Positions 1 through 7,046 of a DNA stretch of 19,774 bases are shown here, piece by piece; position 1 is the stretch's first letter, and every line of letters begins with the position of its first letter. A model generated the notes under the pieces. That model was not told the DNA's origin. It made no database searches and was given only the letters and a program-made list of their open reading frames with translations. Origin of the DNA: CANGYM01 sp044235825 (lineage in GTDB: Bacteria; Pseudomonadota; Alphaproteobacteria; JAJTHO01; CANGYM01); contig JBIIHL010000027.1 of the NCBI GenBank assembly GCA_044235825.1, positions 1 through 19,774 of the forward strand. Direction: 5' to 3'. Both the position numbers and the translations under genes were made by a program.

Positions 1-150
1 GCGCAGCCTTTTGCCTTTGTATTGTGAAAACAAGGAACAAAACGCTTCGCGTTTTGGCATTTGCGCTGGGTTCCGGCTCGGCGCTCGCTATCGCTCGCTG
101 GGCCGGAATGACGCAGAATCGTTAGGTTTTTGCAAAAATGAACAGCCCTG
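1..150 (-). mobile_element. Repeat element copy A (MITE-like), partial, cut by window start
   Basis: This is one end of the non-coding element seen complete at 7047-7282 and 9566-9801, here in reverse-complement orientation relative to those copies. It ends at 150 with the terminal repeat AATGAACAGCCCTG. Inward from this end it shows the same order of parts: the TIR-adjacent segment, a large CCGG-containing imperfect palindrome (about 82-115), the 8-bp hairpin around 40-58, the variable spacer, and then half of the second hairpin, which runs off the window. The 10 bases after the element are TGGTGGCCAA; the matching target-site copy would lie outside the window. No coding capacity is credible: open frames through it are low-complexity readings of the palindromes. 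Confidence 0.85.
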
Positions 151-168
151 TGGTGGCCAACCAAAGCC

Positions 169-197
169 TTGCCCTTTGAAGGGGAGGTTGTTACAAT
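169..197 (+). promoter_or_regulatory. Predicted sigma-70 promoter of the secE operon
   Basis: A -35 box TTGCCC (169-174) is separated by 17 bp from a -10 box TACAAT (192-197). Transcription would start near 204, giving a leader of about 28 nt before the secE ATG at 232. The -35 box begins 18 bp after the end of repeat copy A. This is a pattern match by eye. Confidence 0.5.
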
Positions 198-231
198 CCC
201 TTCCTTTCTTATCAGGGATGTTTTAGCGGGT

Positions 232-558
232 ATGCGTAAAAATAATTCATCAAAGGCCCAATCAAAGCCTAAGCCCAAAGCCAAACCATCGGGGGGGGCT
301 GCCACAGTTGGTAAGGCTATCTCTGTAACAACAGGCCACGATGATGCCACCGGTGCCGATAAACATGCCCCCAAAAGGGTGGGCGTGGCGGATTTTTTTC
401 GCCTGACCCGCGCCGAAATCGGGCTCATTACGTGGCCCACACGCAAAGAAACCACCATGACCACGGTGATGGTTTTCGTGATGGTGACGATTTTGTCTTT
501 GTTCTTTTTTCTTGTGGACCAAATTTTATCTTATGGTATAAAGGTTCTCCTTGGCTGA
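232..558 (+). CDS. secE: Preprotein translocase subunit SecE with long N-terminal extension
   Basis: SecE is the small clamp subunit of the SecYEG channel in the inner membrane. The 108-residue product has the conserved amphipathic segment DFFRLTRAEIGLITWPTRKE (about 54-73), with the diagnostic W-P-T-R-K-E, followed by one membrane helix (about 77-97). This is the single-helix form typical outside the gamma-proteobacteria, which is usually about 60-70 residues long. Here an extra roughly 48-residue Lys/Pro/Ala-rich, probably disordered, tail precedes it. The ATG at 232 was chosen because it follows the predicted promoter. An in-frame ATG at 169 would overlap that promoter's -35 box and add an unlikely leader. 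nusG starts 52 bp after the stop. A run of eight G at 291-298 falls in the tail. Confidence 0.9.
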   Translation: MRKNNSSKAQSKPKPKAKPSGGAATVGKAISVTTGHDDATGADKHAPKRVGVADFFRLTRAEIGLITWPTRKETTMTTVMVFVMVTILSLFFFLVDQILSYGIKVLLG

Positions 559-610
559 TCGTTGTTGCGATTCGGCCCTCTTTTTTATTGTTAAAATTAT
601 GCAGGATCCT

Positions 611-1177
611 ATGACGACGCCCAAAACCACAACGCCCGCGCCTAAGGGACGGTGGTATGTGATTCAGGTCCACTCGGGCTTTGAAAACAAGGTCGCTGAA
701 TCCATTCGCGAGCAGGCCCTAGAAAAGGGTCTGGACGGCGAAATTTTCGATGTGGTTGTCCCTGTGGAAGAGGGGCAGGACGTTAAGAAAGGCACGAAAG
801 TCCACACAGAGCGGAAGTTTTTCCCTGGCTATGTTCTGATTAACATGATCATGACCGATCCCGCTTGGCATATGATTATGGACAACAAGCGGGTGGTTAG
901 TTTTTTAGGCGGGGGCGCCAAAAGCAAGCCCGTTCCCCTAAGCAAAGCAGAATCCGATCGCTTGCTGGGCCATATCCAAGCGGGCTTTAAAGAGGTTCGC
1001 CGCGGTGTCATTTTTGAAATTGGGGAGACGGTTCGGATCATTGATGGTCCCTTTGAAAACTTCTCCGCCACGGTTGAGGATTTGGAAGAATCCCGCCAAA
1101 AGCTCAAGGTCTCCGTGTCCATTTTTGGACGAAAAACCCCAGTGGAACTGGATTATAGCCAAGTTGAAAAAATTTAA
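611..1177 (+). CDS. nusG: Transcription termination/antitermination protein NusG
   Basis: NusG binds the RNA polymerase clamp through its NGN domain and links it to Rho or to ribosomal protein S10 through its KOW domain. The 188-residue product has the NGN domain at about 13-125, with RWYVIQVHSGFE at its start and the signature FFPGYV at 70-75. A KOW domain follows at about 136-188 (GETVRIIDGPF). Length is normal for the family. The start at 611 is preceded by AGGA at 603-606. Upstream in-frame starts at 551 and 599 lack a ribosome-binding site, and the first would overlap the end of secE. It lies in the conserved secE-nusG-rplK-rplA order. Confidence 0.95.
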   Translation: MTTPKTTTPAPKGRWYVIQVHSGFENKVAESIREQALEKGLDGEIFDVVVPVEEGQDVKKGTKVHTERKFFPGYVLINMIMTDPAWHMIMDNKRVVSFLGGGAKSKPVPLSKAESDRLLGHIQAGFKEVRRGVIFEIGETVRIIDGPFENFSATVEDLEESRQKLKVSVSIFGRKTPVELDYSQVEKI

Positions 1178-1193
1178 ATCAGGATGATGGATT

Positions 1194-1625
1194 ATGGCCA
1201 AGAAAATTACAGGTTATATTAAACTGCAAATTCCTTCGGGAAAAGCGAACCCTGCCCCCCCTGTGGGTCCCGCTTTGGGTCAACGGGGTGTGAACATTAT
1301 GGAATTTTGTAAGGCGTTTAACGCCGAAACGCAAAAGCTGGAAGCCGGCATCCCCATTCCTGTGGTCATTACCGTTTATGCGGATCGCAGCTTTAGTTTT
1401 GTGACCAAAACGCCGCCTGTCAGTTATTTTTTGAAAAAAGAGTCTGGTCTGCCCAAGGGATCCTCAACCACCGGCCGTGGCTTTGTGGGAAAAATTACGC
1501 GCAGCCAAATTTTGTCCATTGCGGATAAAAAAATGCAGGACCTGAATGCCCACGACCGCGAAGCCGCCGCCCGCATGATTGCCGGCTCTGCTGTTTCCAT
1601 GGGCCTAGAAGTGATTGAAGATTAA
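1194..1625 (+). CDS. rplK: 50S ribosomal protein L11
   Basis: L11 binds the GTPase-associated region of 23S rRNA and is the stalk base for L10/L7/L12. The 143-residue product is full length. The N-terminal domain carries the conserved PPVGPALGQRGVNIMEFCKAFN stretch in the first third, and the C-terminal RNA-binding domain carries the ITRSQI and GSAVSMGLEV segments. AGGA at 1181-1184 precedes the ATG. The gene lies 16 bp after nusG and 17 bp before rplA, so it is cotranscribed with both. Confidence 0.97.
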   Translation: MAKKITGYIKLQIPSGKANPAPPVGPALGQRGVNIMEFCKAFNAETQKLEAGIPIPVVITVYADRSFSFVTKTPPVSYFLKKESGLPKGSSTTGRGFVGKITRSQILSIADKKMQDLNAHDREAAARMIAGSAVSMGLEVIED

Positions 1626-1642
1626 AACATAAAGGGATTTTT

Positions 1643-2326
1643 ATGGCAAAATTAGCAAAACGTGTGGCCGCCACTTTGCAGGCTGTTGACACCGCCAAGG
1701 TTTACGGTTTGGACGAGGCCTTGCAGATTTTAAAGGACAACAGCAACGTCAAGTTCGATGAAACCATCGAAATGGCCTTGATGCTGGGCGTGGATCCGCG
1801 CAAAGCCAATGAAAACATCCGCGGGATGCTTACCCTGCCCCACGGAAAAGGGGGGAAACAAGCCCGTGTGGCCGTGTTTGCCCGTGGTGCCAAGGCCGAA
1901 GAGGCCAAAGCTGCCGGCGCCGATATCATTGGCGCAGAAGATTTGGTTGAAATCATCCAGGGCGGCACCATTGACTTTGACGTGTGCATTGCCACGCCGG
2001 ACATGATGGCTTTGGTGGGACGTCTGGGAAAAATTCTGGGAACCAAGGGCCTGATGCCCAACCCCAAACTGGGCACCGTGACCATGAATGTGACCCAAGC
2101 TGTTGCCGATGCCAAGGCCGGTCAGGTGGAATACCGCACGGAAAAAACAGGGATTATCCATGCCCCGTTCGGAAAAGTCAGCTTTGATTTGGTGAAACTT
2201 CGTGAAAATTTTCAGGCTCTCTACGATGTTATTCAACGGGCCAAACCTGCCGACATGAAGGGCACGTACATTAAAAAAATGACCCTCTCTTCCACCATGG
2301 GTGTGGGCCTGACGGTGAAAGTTTAA
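1643..2326 (+). CDS. rplA: 50S ribosomal protein L1
   Basis: L1 forms the mobile L1 stalk near the E-site and in many bacteria represses its own operon by binding the leader mRNA. The 227-residue product is near the usual 230. The L1 signature is present in the middle (GTKGLMPNPKLGTVT), with the typical C-terminal KGTYIKKMTLSSTMGVG. AAAGGGA precedes the ATG. It is the last gene of this operon, because a strong terminator begins 28 bp after the stop. In most bacteria rplJ and rplL would follow; here they do not. Confidence 0.97.
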   Translation: MAKLAKRVAATLQAVDTAKVYGLDEALQILKDNSNVKFDETIEMALMLGVDPRKANENIRGMLTLPHGKGGKQARVAVFARGAKAEEAKAAGADIIGAEDLVEIIQGGTIDFDVCIATPDMMALVGRLGKILGTKGLMPNPKLGTVTMNVTQAVADAKAGQVEYRTEKTGIIHAPFGKVSFDLVKLRENFQALYDVIQRAKPADMKGTYIKKMTLSSTMGVGLTVKV

Positions 2327-2353
2327 CCGTTCGGATTTTTCCATAATCAAAGG

Positions 2354-2381
2354 ATCCCCGCGCGATGCGGGGATTTTTTTT
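2354..2381 (+). terminator. Intrinsic terminator after rplA
   Basis: An 8-bp perfect stem, ATCCCCGC (2354-2361) paired with GCGGGGAT (2367-2374), closes a 5-nt loop and runs straight into a tract of eight T. This is a classic Rho-independent terminator and ends the secE-nusG-rplK-rplA transcript. Confidence 0.9.
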
Positions 2382-2392
2382 AAGGTTTTACA

Positions 2393-2461
2393 GTGTTTTC
2401 AATTTCTTTTCGTGTTGAATCGAAAACACGGCTGGCACAGTCATGCCCCGTTGTTTATATG
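2393..2461 (+). promoter_or_regulatory. Candidate promoter and inverted repeat upstream of the FGE/sulfatase operon
   Basis: Two things lie between the rplA terminator and the FGE gene. An 8-bp inverted repeat, GTGTTTTC (2393-2400) and GAAAACAC (2422-2429), is spaced by 21 bp. Downstream is a weak promoter-like pair, CTGGCA (2432-2437) and TTATAT (2455-2460), spaced by 17 bp. The inverted repeat would sit just upstream of the -35 box, where an activator might bind, but no known site is recognised. Confidence 0.3.
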
Positions 2462-2498
2462 TAAGAGGCTTGCTCTGAAAAAAAAGGAAAACCACGCC

Positions 2499-3590
2499 AT
2501 GAAAATCCTCTTTGCTTTCGTGATCCTTGTTTTGAACAGTTCTTTGGCTTTGGCGGAAAATCCCCCTGCTAAGGCTACACCATCAGAATTTTTACCCACC
2601 ATCCCCAACACAACAAAGCCTGAGGGTCCTGCCCCCAAGGGCATGGTCTGGATTCCGGGCGGCGAATTTTCCATGGGCGCGGCGCATCCCCACGGCATCG
2701 ATCACAATGATGTGGGGATGCAGACCACACATGATTCCCGCCCCATTCACCGCGTTTATGTCGATGGGTTTTGGATGGATACAACCGAGGTCACCAATGC
2801 TGATTTTGCCAGATTTGTGAAGGCCACAGGCTATATCACCTTGGCGGAAAAAGCCCCCAAGGCCGAAGATTTCCCAGGGGCGCCCCCAGAAAATTTGGTG
2901 GCAGGGTCCGTTGTTTTTTATGCGCCCGAAAACCCTGTGCCCCTTAACGATCATCTTCAGTGGTGGCGTTATGTTCATGGCGCCAACTGGAAACACCCCA
3001 CAGGGCCCGAGAGTTCCATCGTTGGAAAAGACAATGTTCCCGTTGTGCACGTGGCCTATCAGGATGCGCTGGCCTATGCAAAATGGGCAGGGAAACGCCT
3101 GCCCACCGAGGCCGAGTGGGAATTTGCCGCAAGGGGGGGGCTAACGGGTAAGCTGTATGCTTGGGGTGATGACTTTGCCCAACCCAAAAAACAATGGATG
3201 GCCAACACCCACCAGGGAAATTTTCCCAACAAAGACACCGCAACCGATGGTTTTCATGGATTGGCCCCCGTTGCGCAATTCCCCCCCAACGGCTATGGCC
3301 TGTATGATGTGGCGGGCAATGTTTGGGAATGGGTCAGCGATTGGTACACGCCGGATTATTATCAAACGCTTGTCACGGCAGGTGGGGTGGCCAAAAATCC
3401 ACAGGGGCCAGAAAAATCTTTTGATCCTGTTGAGATGGGCGTTGAAAAAAAGGTTCATCGGGGCGGATCTTTTTTGTGCACCAACCAGTATTGCTCCCGC
3501 TACATGGTAGGAACACGGGGCAAGGGTGAACCCTCCACCGGCACAAATCACTTGGGATTTCGGTGTGTTCGCAGCGCGAACATGCATTAA
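2499..3590 (+). CDS. Exported formylglycine-generating enzyme (SUMF1/FGE family)
   Basis: FGE oxidises the active-site cysteine of sulfatases to formylglycine, using oxygen and a copper ion held by two cysteines. The 363-residue product starts with a signal peptide (about 1-19, ending LALA before ENPP). The FGE-sulfatase fold follows from about 45 to the end. Family landmarks include the TTEVTNADFARFV segment, GANWKHP, WAGKRLPTEAEWEFAARGG and GNVWEWVSDWYTPD. The last part holds the Cys327/Cys332 pair in GGSFLCTNQYCSRY and ends NHLGFRC. The pair has the same five-residue spacing as Cys336/Cys341 of human FGE, so the enzyme looks competent. The ATG at 2499 was chosen because it follows an AAAAGGA motif and opens the signal peptide; an in-frame ATG at 2412 lacks both. 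The sulfatase gene starts 74 bp downstream in the same direction. Confidence 0.92.
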   Translation: MKILFAFVILVLNSSLALAENPPAKATPSEFLPTIPNTTKPEGPAPKGMVWIPGGEFSMGAAHPHGIDHNDVGMQTTHDSRPIHRVYVDGFWMDTTEVTNADFARFVKATGYITLAEKAPKAEDFPGAPPENLVAGSVVFYAPENPVPLNDHLQWWRYVHGANWKHPTGPESSIVGKDNVPVVHVAYQDALAYAKWAGKRLPTEAEWEFAARGGLTGKLYAWGDDFAQPKKQWMANTHQGNFPNKDTATDGFHGLAPVAQFPPNGYGLYDVAGNVWEWVSDWYTPDYYQTLVTAGGVAKNPQGPEKSFDPVEMGVEKKVHRGGSFLCTNQYCSRYMVGTRGKGEPSTGTNHLGFRCVRSANMH

Positions 3591-3632
3591 ACCAGATGTT
3601 TTTTTCGTGACAATTGGGTTTTTTGTTTCCAT

Positions 3633-3659
3633 AAAGGAGTATGAATGTCCCAAAGGAGG
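3633..3659 (+). promoter_or_regulatory. Duplicated ribosome-binding sites before the sulfatase gene
   Basis: Two Shine-Dalgarno sequences lie in tandem: AAAGGAG at 3633-3639 and a near-perfect AAAGGAGG at 3652-3659. The second is 5 nt from the ATG at 3665 and decides the sulfatase start. The first is 5 nt from another ATG at 3645, which opens a 9-codon frame (stop 3672-3674) overlapping the sulfatase start. The two units look like diverged 20-bp tandem copies, and both ATGs are followed by TCC. Confidence 0.6.
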
Positions 3660-3664
3660 TTTTT

Positions 3665-6028
3665 ATGTCCATAAAACGCAAATTTTTTGGGGCCCTTGTT
3701 GTCCTATTCTCCTTTCTTTTGCCGGTATCCGCGATGGCGCAGGAGGTTCTGCCCCGCCCAGATCAGCCGTTTAGGGGAAAAATTGAACGCCTTGCCAAGG
3801 ATTCAAAGCCCGATTTTCCTCAGCCTTTTCAGGCCCCCAAAGGTTCCCCCAACGTTTTGTTGATCATGACCGATGATGTGGGTTTTGCGGCCTCCAGTCC
3901 GTTTGGTGGACCCATTGCCACACCCACATTGGATATGTTGGCCAAACATGGCTTGCGCTATACCCAGTTTCACACCACGGCCCTGTGTTCCCCCACCCGC
4001 GCGGCTCTGATTACAGGTCGTAACCACCACAGCGCCAATACGGGCGTGATTATGGAGGCAGGCACAGGGTATCCTGGCTATAACTCTCTGATGTCCAAAG
4101 CCAACGGCACCGTTGCCGAGGTGTTGAAGCAAAACGGTTACAGCACCGCTTGGTTTGGAAAAAACCATAACATTCCCGATTGGCAAAACAGCCAAGCCGG
4201 CCCCTTTGATTTGTGGCCCACAGGATTGGGATTTGAGTATTTTTATGGATTCATTGGCGGCGATGCCGATCAGTGGAGCACCCCCATTTATGAAGGCACA
4301 AAACCGATTCAGGCAGAGGAGCAGCAAGGCAAAAACCCCATGCACTTCGACCAGCTGATGGCGGATAAGGCCATTACTTGGATTCGCACCCAAAATGCTA
4401 TGGCGCCCGATAAGCCTTTCTTTGCGTATTACGCCCCTGGTACGGCCCATGCCCCCCATCATGCCCCGAAAGACTGGATTGCCAAATTCAAGGGGCAGTT
4501 TGATCAAGGTTGGGACAAAGTGCGCGAAGAGACCTTTGCCCGTCAAAAAGCCATGGGCATCATTCCTGCCAATGCCGTTTTGACACCACGCCCGAAAGAA
4601 ATCCCCGCGTGGGATTCTTTGAGTGCGGATCAAAAACGCCTGTTTTCTCGGATGATGGAAGTCTATGCGGCGGCTCTGGCCCACGCAGATTACCAAATTG
4701 GTCGCGTCATTCAGTCCGTGGCGGATATGGGAAAACTGGACAACACCATGATTCTTTTCATTCAGGGTGATAACGGTGCCAGTGCCGAGGGTAGCCTGCA
4801 AGGTACCACCAACGAAAACGCCACGGCTTTTAATGGGATTCCAGAAAGCTTAGATTACTTGCTCTCCCAAATGGATAACTTGGGCAGTCCCCTGACCTAT
4901 AACCATTACCCCGTGGGTTGGGCCCATGCCATGAACACCCCGTTCCAGTGGGCCAAGCAGGTCGCCTCCCACTTTGGCGGGACCCGCAATGGTTTGGTGA
5001 TTTCTTGGCCGGATAAAATTAAGGATCAGGGCGCCATACGGCCCCAATTTCATCACGTGATTGATGTGTTGCCCACCATTTTACAGGCGGCCAATCTTTC
5101 TTTCCCCAAAGAAATCAACGGCGTTAAACAAAAGCCTGTTGAGGGAAAAAGTATAGTTTATACGTTTGATAACCCAAAAGCACCGTCGCACCGCACGACA
5201 CAGTATTTTGAAATGACCGGCAATCGGGCGATTTATCATGAGGGATGGGTGGCCGCGACAACACCGCTGCGTTTGCCGTGGGTTCTTACGGGGGCTGGCT
5301 CTGAAACGTCTCCAGATGACTTTAAGTGGGAACTCTATAACGTTGCCAATGACTTCTCAGAGTCCAACGATTTGGCGGCCAGCCATCCCGAGAAACTGAA
5401 AGACATGCAGGCCATTTTTGATCAAGAGGCCAAAAAATTTGGCGTTTATCCTCTGGATTCCTCCGCGGCCACACGGTTGGATCCTGCCATTCGTCCCAGC
5501 CTGACCTTGGGTCGAACCTCTTTTGTGTACTATCCTGGCATGACGCGCATTTCCGAGGGAACGGCGCCCAATACCAAAAACAGATCCTACACCATAACCG
5601 CAGAGGTGACCTTGCCCAACAGTCCGGCCACCGGTATCCTTGCAACCATTGGGGGCAATTTTGGTGGTTGGGCGCTGTTGCTCAATGACGACGGGAAGCC
5701 AGAGTTTGCCTATGCTCTGTCGAATCAGCCAGAGCACAAGACCCGTATTGTTTCCGATACAGTGCTGTCTGCCGGCAAACACACAATCCGCTTTGACTTT
5801 GTTTATGATGGCGGTGGCCGTGGTCAAGGCGGGTTGGGGACGCTCTTCGTTGACGACAAAAAAGTGGCTGAGGGCCGGATCGTGCGCACCCTGCCCAATC
5901 GCTTATCTCTGGATGAAACGTTTGATGTAGGGGAAGACACGGGAAGCCCAATCCTGGAAGATTACGCAGACGCCATGCCGTACAAATTCACGGGGACACT
6001 GGAAAAGCTGACCATTGATTTAAAATAA
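3665..6028 (+). CDS. Exported cysteine-type sulfatase (arylsulfatase-like, alkaline phosphatase superfamily)
   Basis: It hydrolyses a sulfate ester; the substrate cannot be told from sequence. The 787-residue product begins with a signal peptide (about 1-26, ending AMAQ). The sulfatase domain starts near 62 (NVLLIMTDDVGF), where Asp70 and Asp71 should bind the metal ion. The catalytic motif C-S-P-T-R is at 108-112, with Cys108 the residue FGE converts to formylglycine. The downstream metal site GDNGAS contributes Asp369 and Asn370. About 640-787 form a separate beta-rich C-terminal region, possibly a LamG-like sandwich (RSYTITAEVTLP, then LFVDDKKVAEG). The length of nearly 790 residues fits a large bacterial arylsulfatase subgroup rather than the roughly 500-residue type. 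The start is fixed by an excellent Shine-Dalgarno sequence; an in-frame ATG at 3641 has its Shine-Dalgarno only 1 nt away. It is cotranscribed with the FGE gene. Confidence 0.93.
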   Translation: MSIKRKFFGALVVLFSFLLPVSAMAQEVLPRPDQPFRGKIERLAKDSKPDFPQPFQAPKGSPNVLLIMTDDVGFAASSPFGGPIATPTLDMLAKHGLRYTQFHTTALCSPTRAALITGRNHHSANTGVIMEAGTGYPGYNSLMSKANGTVAEVLKQNGYSTAWFGKNHNIPDWQNSQAGPFDLWPTGLGFEYFYGFIGGDADQWSTPIYEGTKPIQAEEQQGKNPMHFDQLMADKAITWIRTQNAMAPDKPFFAYYAPGTAHAPHHAPKDWIAKFKGQFDQGWDKVREETFARQKAMGIIPANAVLTPRPKEIPAWDSLSADQKRLFSRMMEVYAAALAHADYQIGRVIQSVADMGKLDNTMILFIQGDNGASAEGSLQGTTNENATAFNGIPESLDYLLSQMDNLGSPLTYNHYPVGWAHAMNTPFQWAKQVASHFGGTRNGLVISWPDKIKDQGAIRPQFHHVIDVLPTILQAANLSFPKEINGVKQKPVEGKSIVYTFDNPKAPSHRTTQYFEMTGNRAIYHEGWVAATTPLRLPWVLTGAGSETSPDDFKWELYNVANDFSESNDLAASHPEKLKDMQAIFDQEAKKFGVYPLDSSAATRLDPAIRPSLTLGRTSFVYYPGMTRISEGTAPNTKNRSYTITAEVTLPNSPATGILATIGGNFGGWALLLNDDGKPEFAYALSNQPEHKTRIVSDTVLSAGKHTIRFDFVYDGGGRGQGGLGTLFVDDKKVAEGRIVRTLPNRLSLDETFDVGEDTGSPILEDYADAMPYKFTGTLEKLTIDLK

Positions 6029-6177
6029 CGGAAACACTCATGATCTTGGGGGGAGGGGGGTGCATTATCCGATCCCCCCTGCTTGGGTCTGGAAAACCCT
6101 ATAACAGGCCGTCTCCTCAGGATCGTCTCTGAGAGGAATCCCACCCGCAGATGGGATTGACAGGATAACGAGGATCC
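6029..6177. other. Convergent intergenic region with inverted repeats
   Basis: This gap lies between the sulfatase gene and the convergent outer-membrane protein gene. It contains a GGGGGG/CCCCCC pair (6055-6060 and 6074-6079, 13-nt loop) and a 7-bp stem AATCCCA/TGGGATT (6137-6143 and 6152-6158, 8-nt loop). Neither is followed by a T-run on either strand, so they are weak candidates for transcript ends or mRNA-stabilising hairpins. No gene is seen. Confidence 0.4.
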
Positions 6178-6966
6178 CTAAAACCGAAACCGTGCCCCGA
6201 TCAGAGGGCCACTGAAATTCAAATCCTTCAACAGCGCATTATCCTCAAATTGCCATTCCAAATAACGGTACGTAAGGCCAACGTCTACGGACTGATTGAT
6301 GCGGTAACCCACGCCGGCCATGACCTGCCAAGTTAAATCGCTATCCCCCGTGCCGATATCAACGTAATAAGGCAAATACCAGTTTTCATCGATGTTAACA
6401 TCGCCTCTGGCCCCCACAATCCCGTCCAAAAGACCCGTGGAATCGGAAAATTGACGGCTTCGGTCATGAACACGAATATCCAATGTGGCATCCAAATTCG
6501 CATAACGCGCCCCTGCAAAGGGTTCCAGCTGAAAACGCTCTGTTTCCAAGGCCACATAGCCGATTACAGGGGTTAACACTAAGGATTTAAGATCGACGTT
6601 TGCATGGCCACTCAGGGTTTGATCATCGGGCAAAGTGATGTCCTTGCCATTTTCGGCCGATAAATTCAGGTGGAGAACATCCAGCGAGGCATGCCATTTG
6701 TTATAATAAACATGGCCCACCCCCATAAACCCAAAATCCAAATTTTCTATCAAATCAGAAAAGGCCACATCGATGTCACTGCCGCCGGAGGTTTCCCCGC
6801 CCACACCCGCCGCCCATAAATAAAGATCCGCGCCAAAGCTCCATGCTTTGGCAGGGTCCGTTACAGGGTTTTTCGTTTCTTCGGCCCATGCCCCATGGGA
6901 GACGATCGCCCCGCCCAAACACGTCACAAAGAAGGTATTCAAAAAACGATGGCGAAGGATTGTCAT
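6178..6966 (-). CDS. Putative outer-membrane beta-barrel protein
   Basis: No specific family is recognised with certainty. The 262-residue product has an N-terminal signal peptide (about 1-29, ending AWA before EETK). The rest has alternating hydrophobic/polar strands and aromatic girdles (for example WSFGADLYLWAAG, VGLTYRYLEWQFED). The C-terminus is GARFRF, and a terminal phenylalanine is the usual signal for the BAM assembly machinery. The size suits a small barrel of 8-10 strands. No clear Shine-Dalgarno precedes the ATG, so the start is less sure than the frame. It converges on the sulfatase gene and sits beside it, which suggests, but does not prove, a role in sulfate-ester use, such as substrate passage. 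Confidence 0.8.
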   Translation of the reverse strand: MTILRHRFLNTFFVTCLGGAIVSHGAWAEETKNPVTDPAKAWSFGADLYLWAAGVGGETSGGSDIDVAFSDLIENLDFGFMGVGHVYYNKWHASLDVLHLNLSAENGKDITLPDDQTLSGHANVDLKSLVLTPVIGYVALETERFQLEPFAGARYANLDATLDIRVHDRSRQFSDSTGLLDGIVGARGDVNIDENWYLPYYVDIGTGDSDLTWQVMAGVGYRINQSVDVGLTYRYLEWQFEDNALLKDLNFSGPLIGARFRF

Positions 6967-7002
6967 GGCAAGGGAATTTGATTTTCATAATAACGTTAAT
7001 CC

Positions 7003-7031
7003 TTAATACGATAGTCTCACCTTGAGAGCAA
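7003..7031 (-). promoter_or_regulatory. Predicted promoter of the outer-membrane protein gene
   Basis: Read on the minus strand, TTGCTC (7031-7026) and TATTAA (7008-7003) are separated by 17 bp. The transcript would start near 6997, about 30 nt before the ATG at 6966. The -35 box lies 15 bp from the edge of repeat copy B. Confidence 0.45.
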
Positions 7032-7046
7032 GTGCGCACCGCGCGG

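Noticed and set aside
11..226. Open frame across repeat copy A into the secE promoter
   Set aside because: Its translation consists of the element's hairpins and promoter DNA; the same peptide arises from other copies by sequence identity alone.
291..298. G8/C8 tracts in secE (291-298), FGE (3133-3140) and flgE (16268-16275) as phase-variation switches
   Set aside because: All three encode Gly-Gly with GGG codons, and one is in the essential secE, so they are more likely a by-product of codon use than contingency loci.
1160..1193. L1 autoregulatory mRNA site before rplK
   Set aside because: The short nusG-rplK gap has GATGATGG-type sequence, but I could not draw the L1-binding stem with its asymmetric loop convincingly.
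2432..2446. Sigma-54-like TGGCAC...TGC before the FGE gene
   Set aside because: The GG and GC are separated by 9 bases, not the required 10.
3803..4801. Open frame of 332 codons antisense to the sulfatase gene
   Set aside because: It lies wholly opposite a gene with intact catalytic motifs, and its translation is low-complexity His/Gly/Arg-rich with no family pattern. It is a codon-bias shadow.
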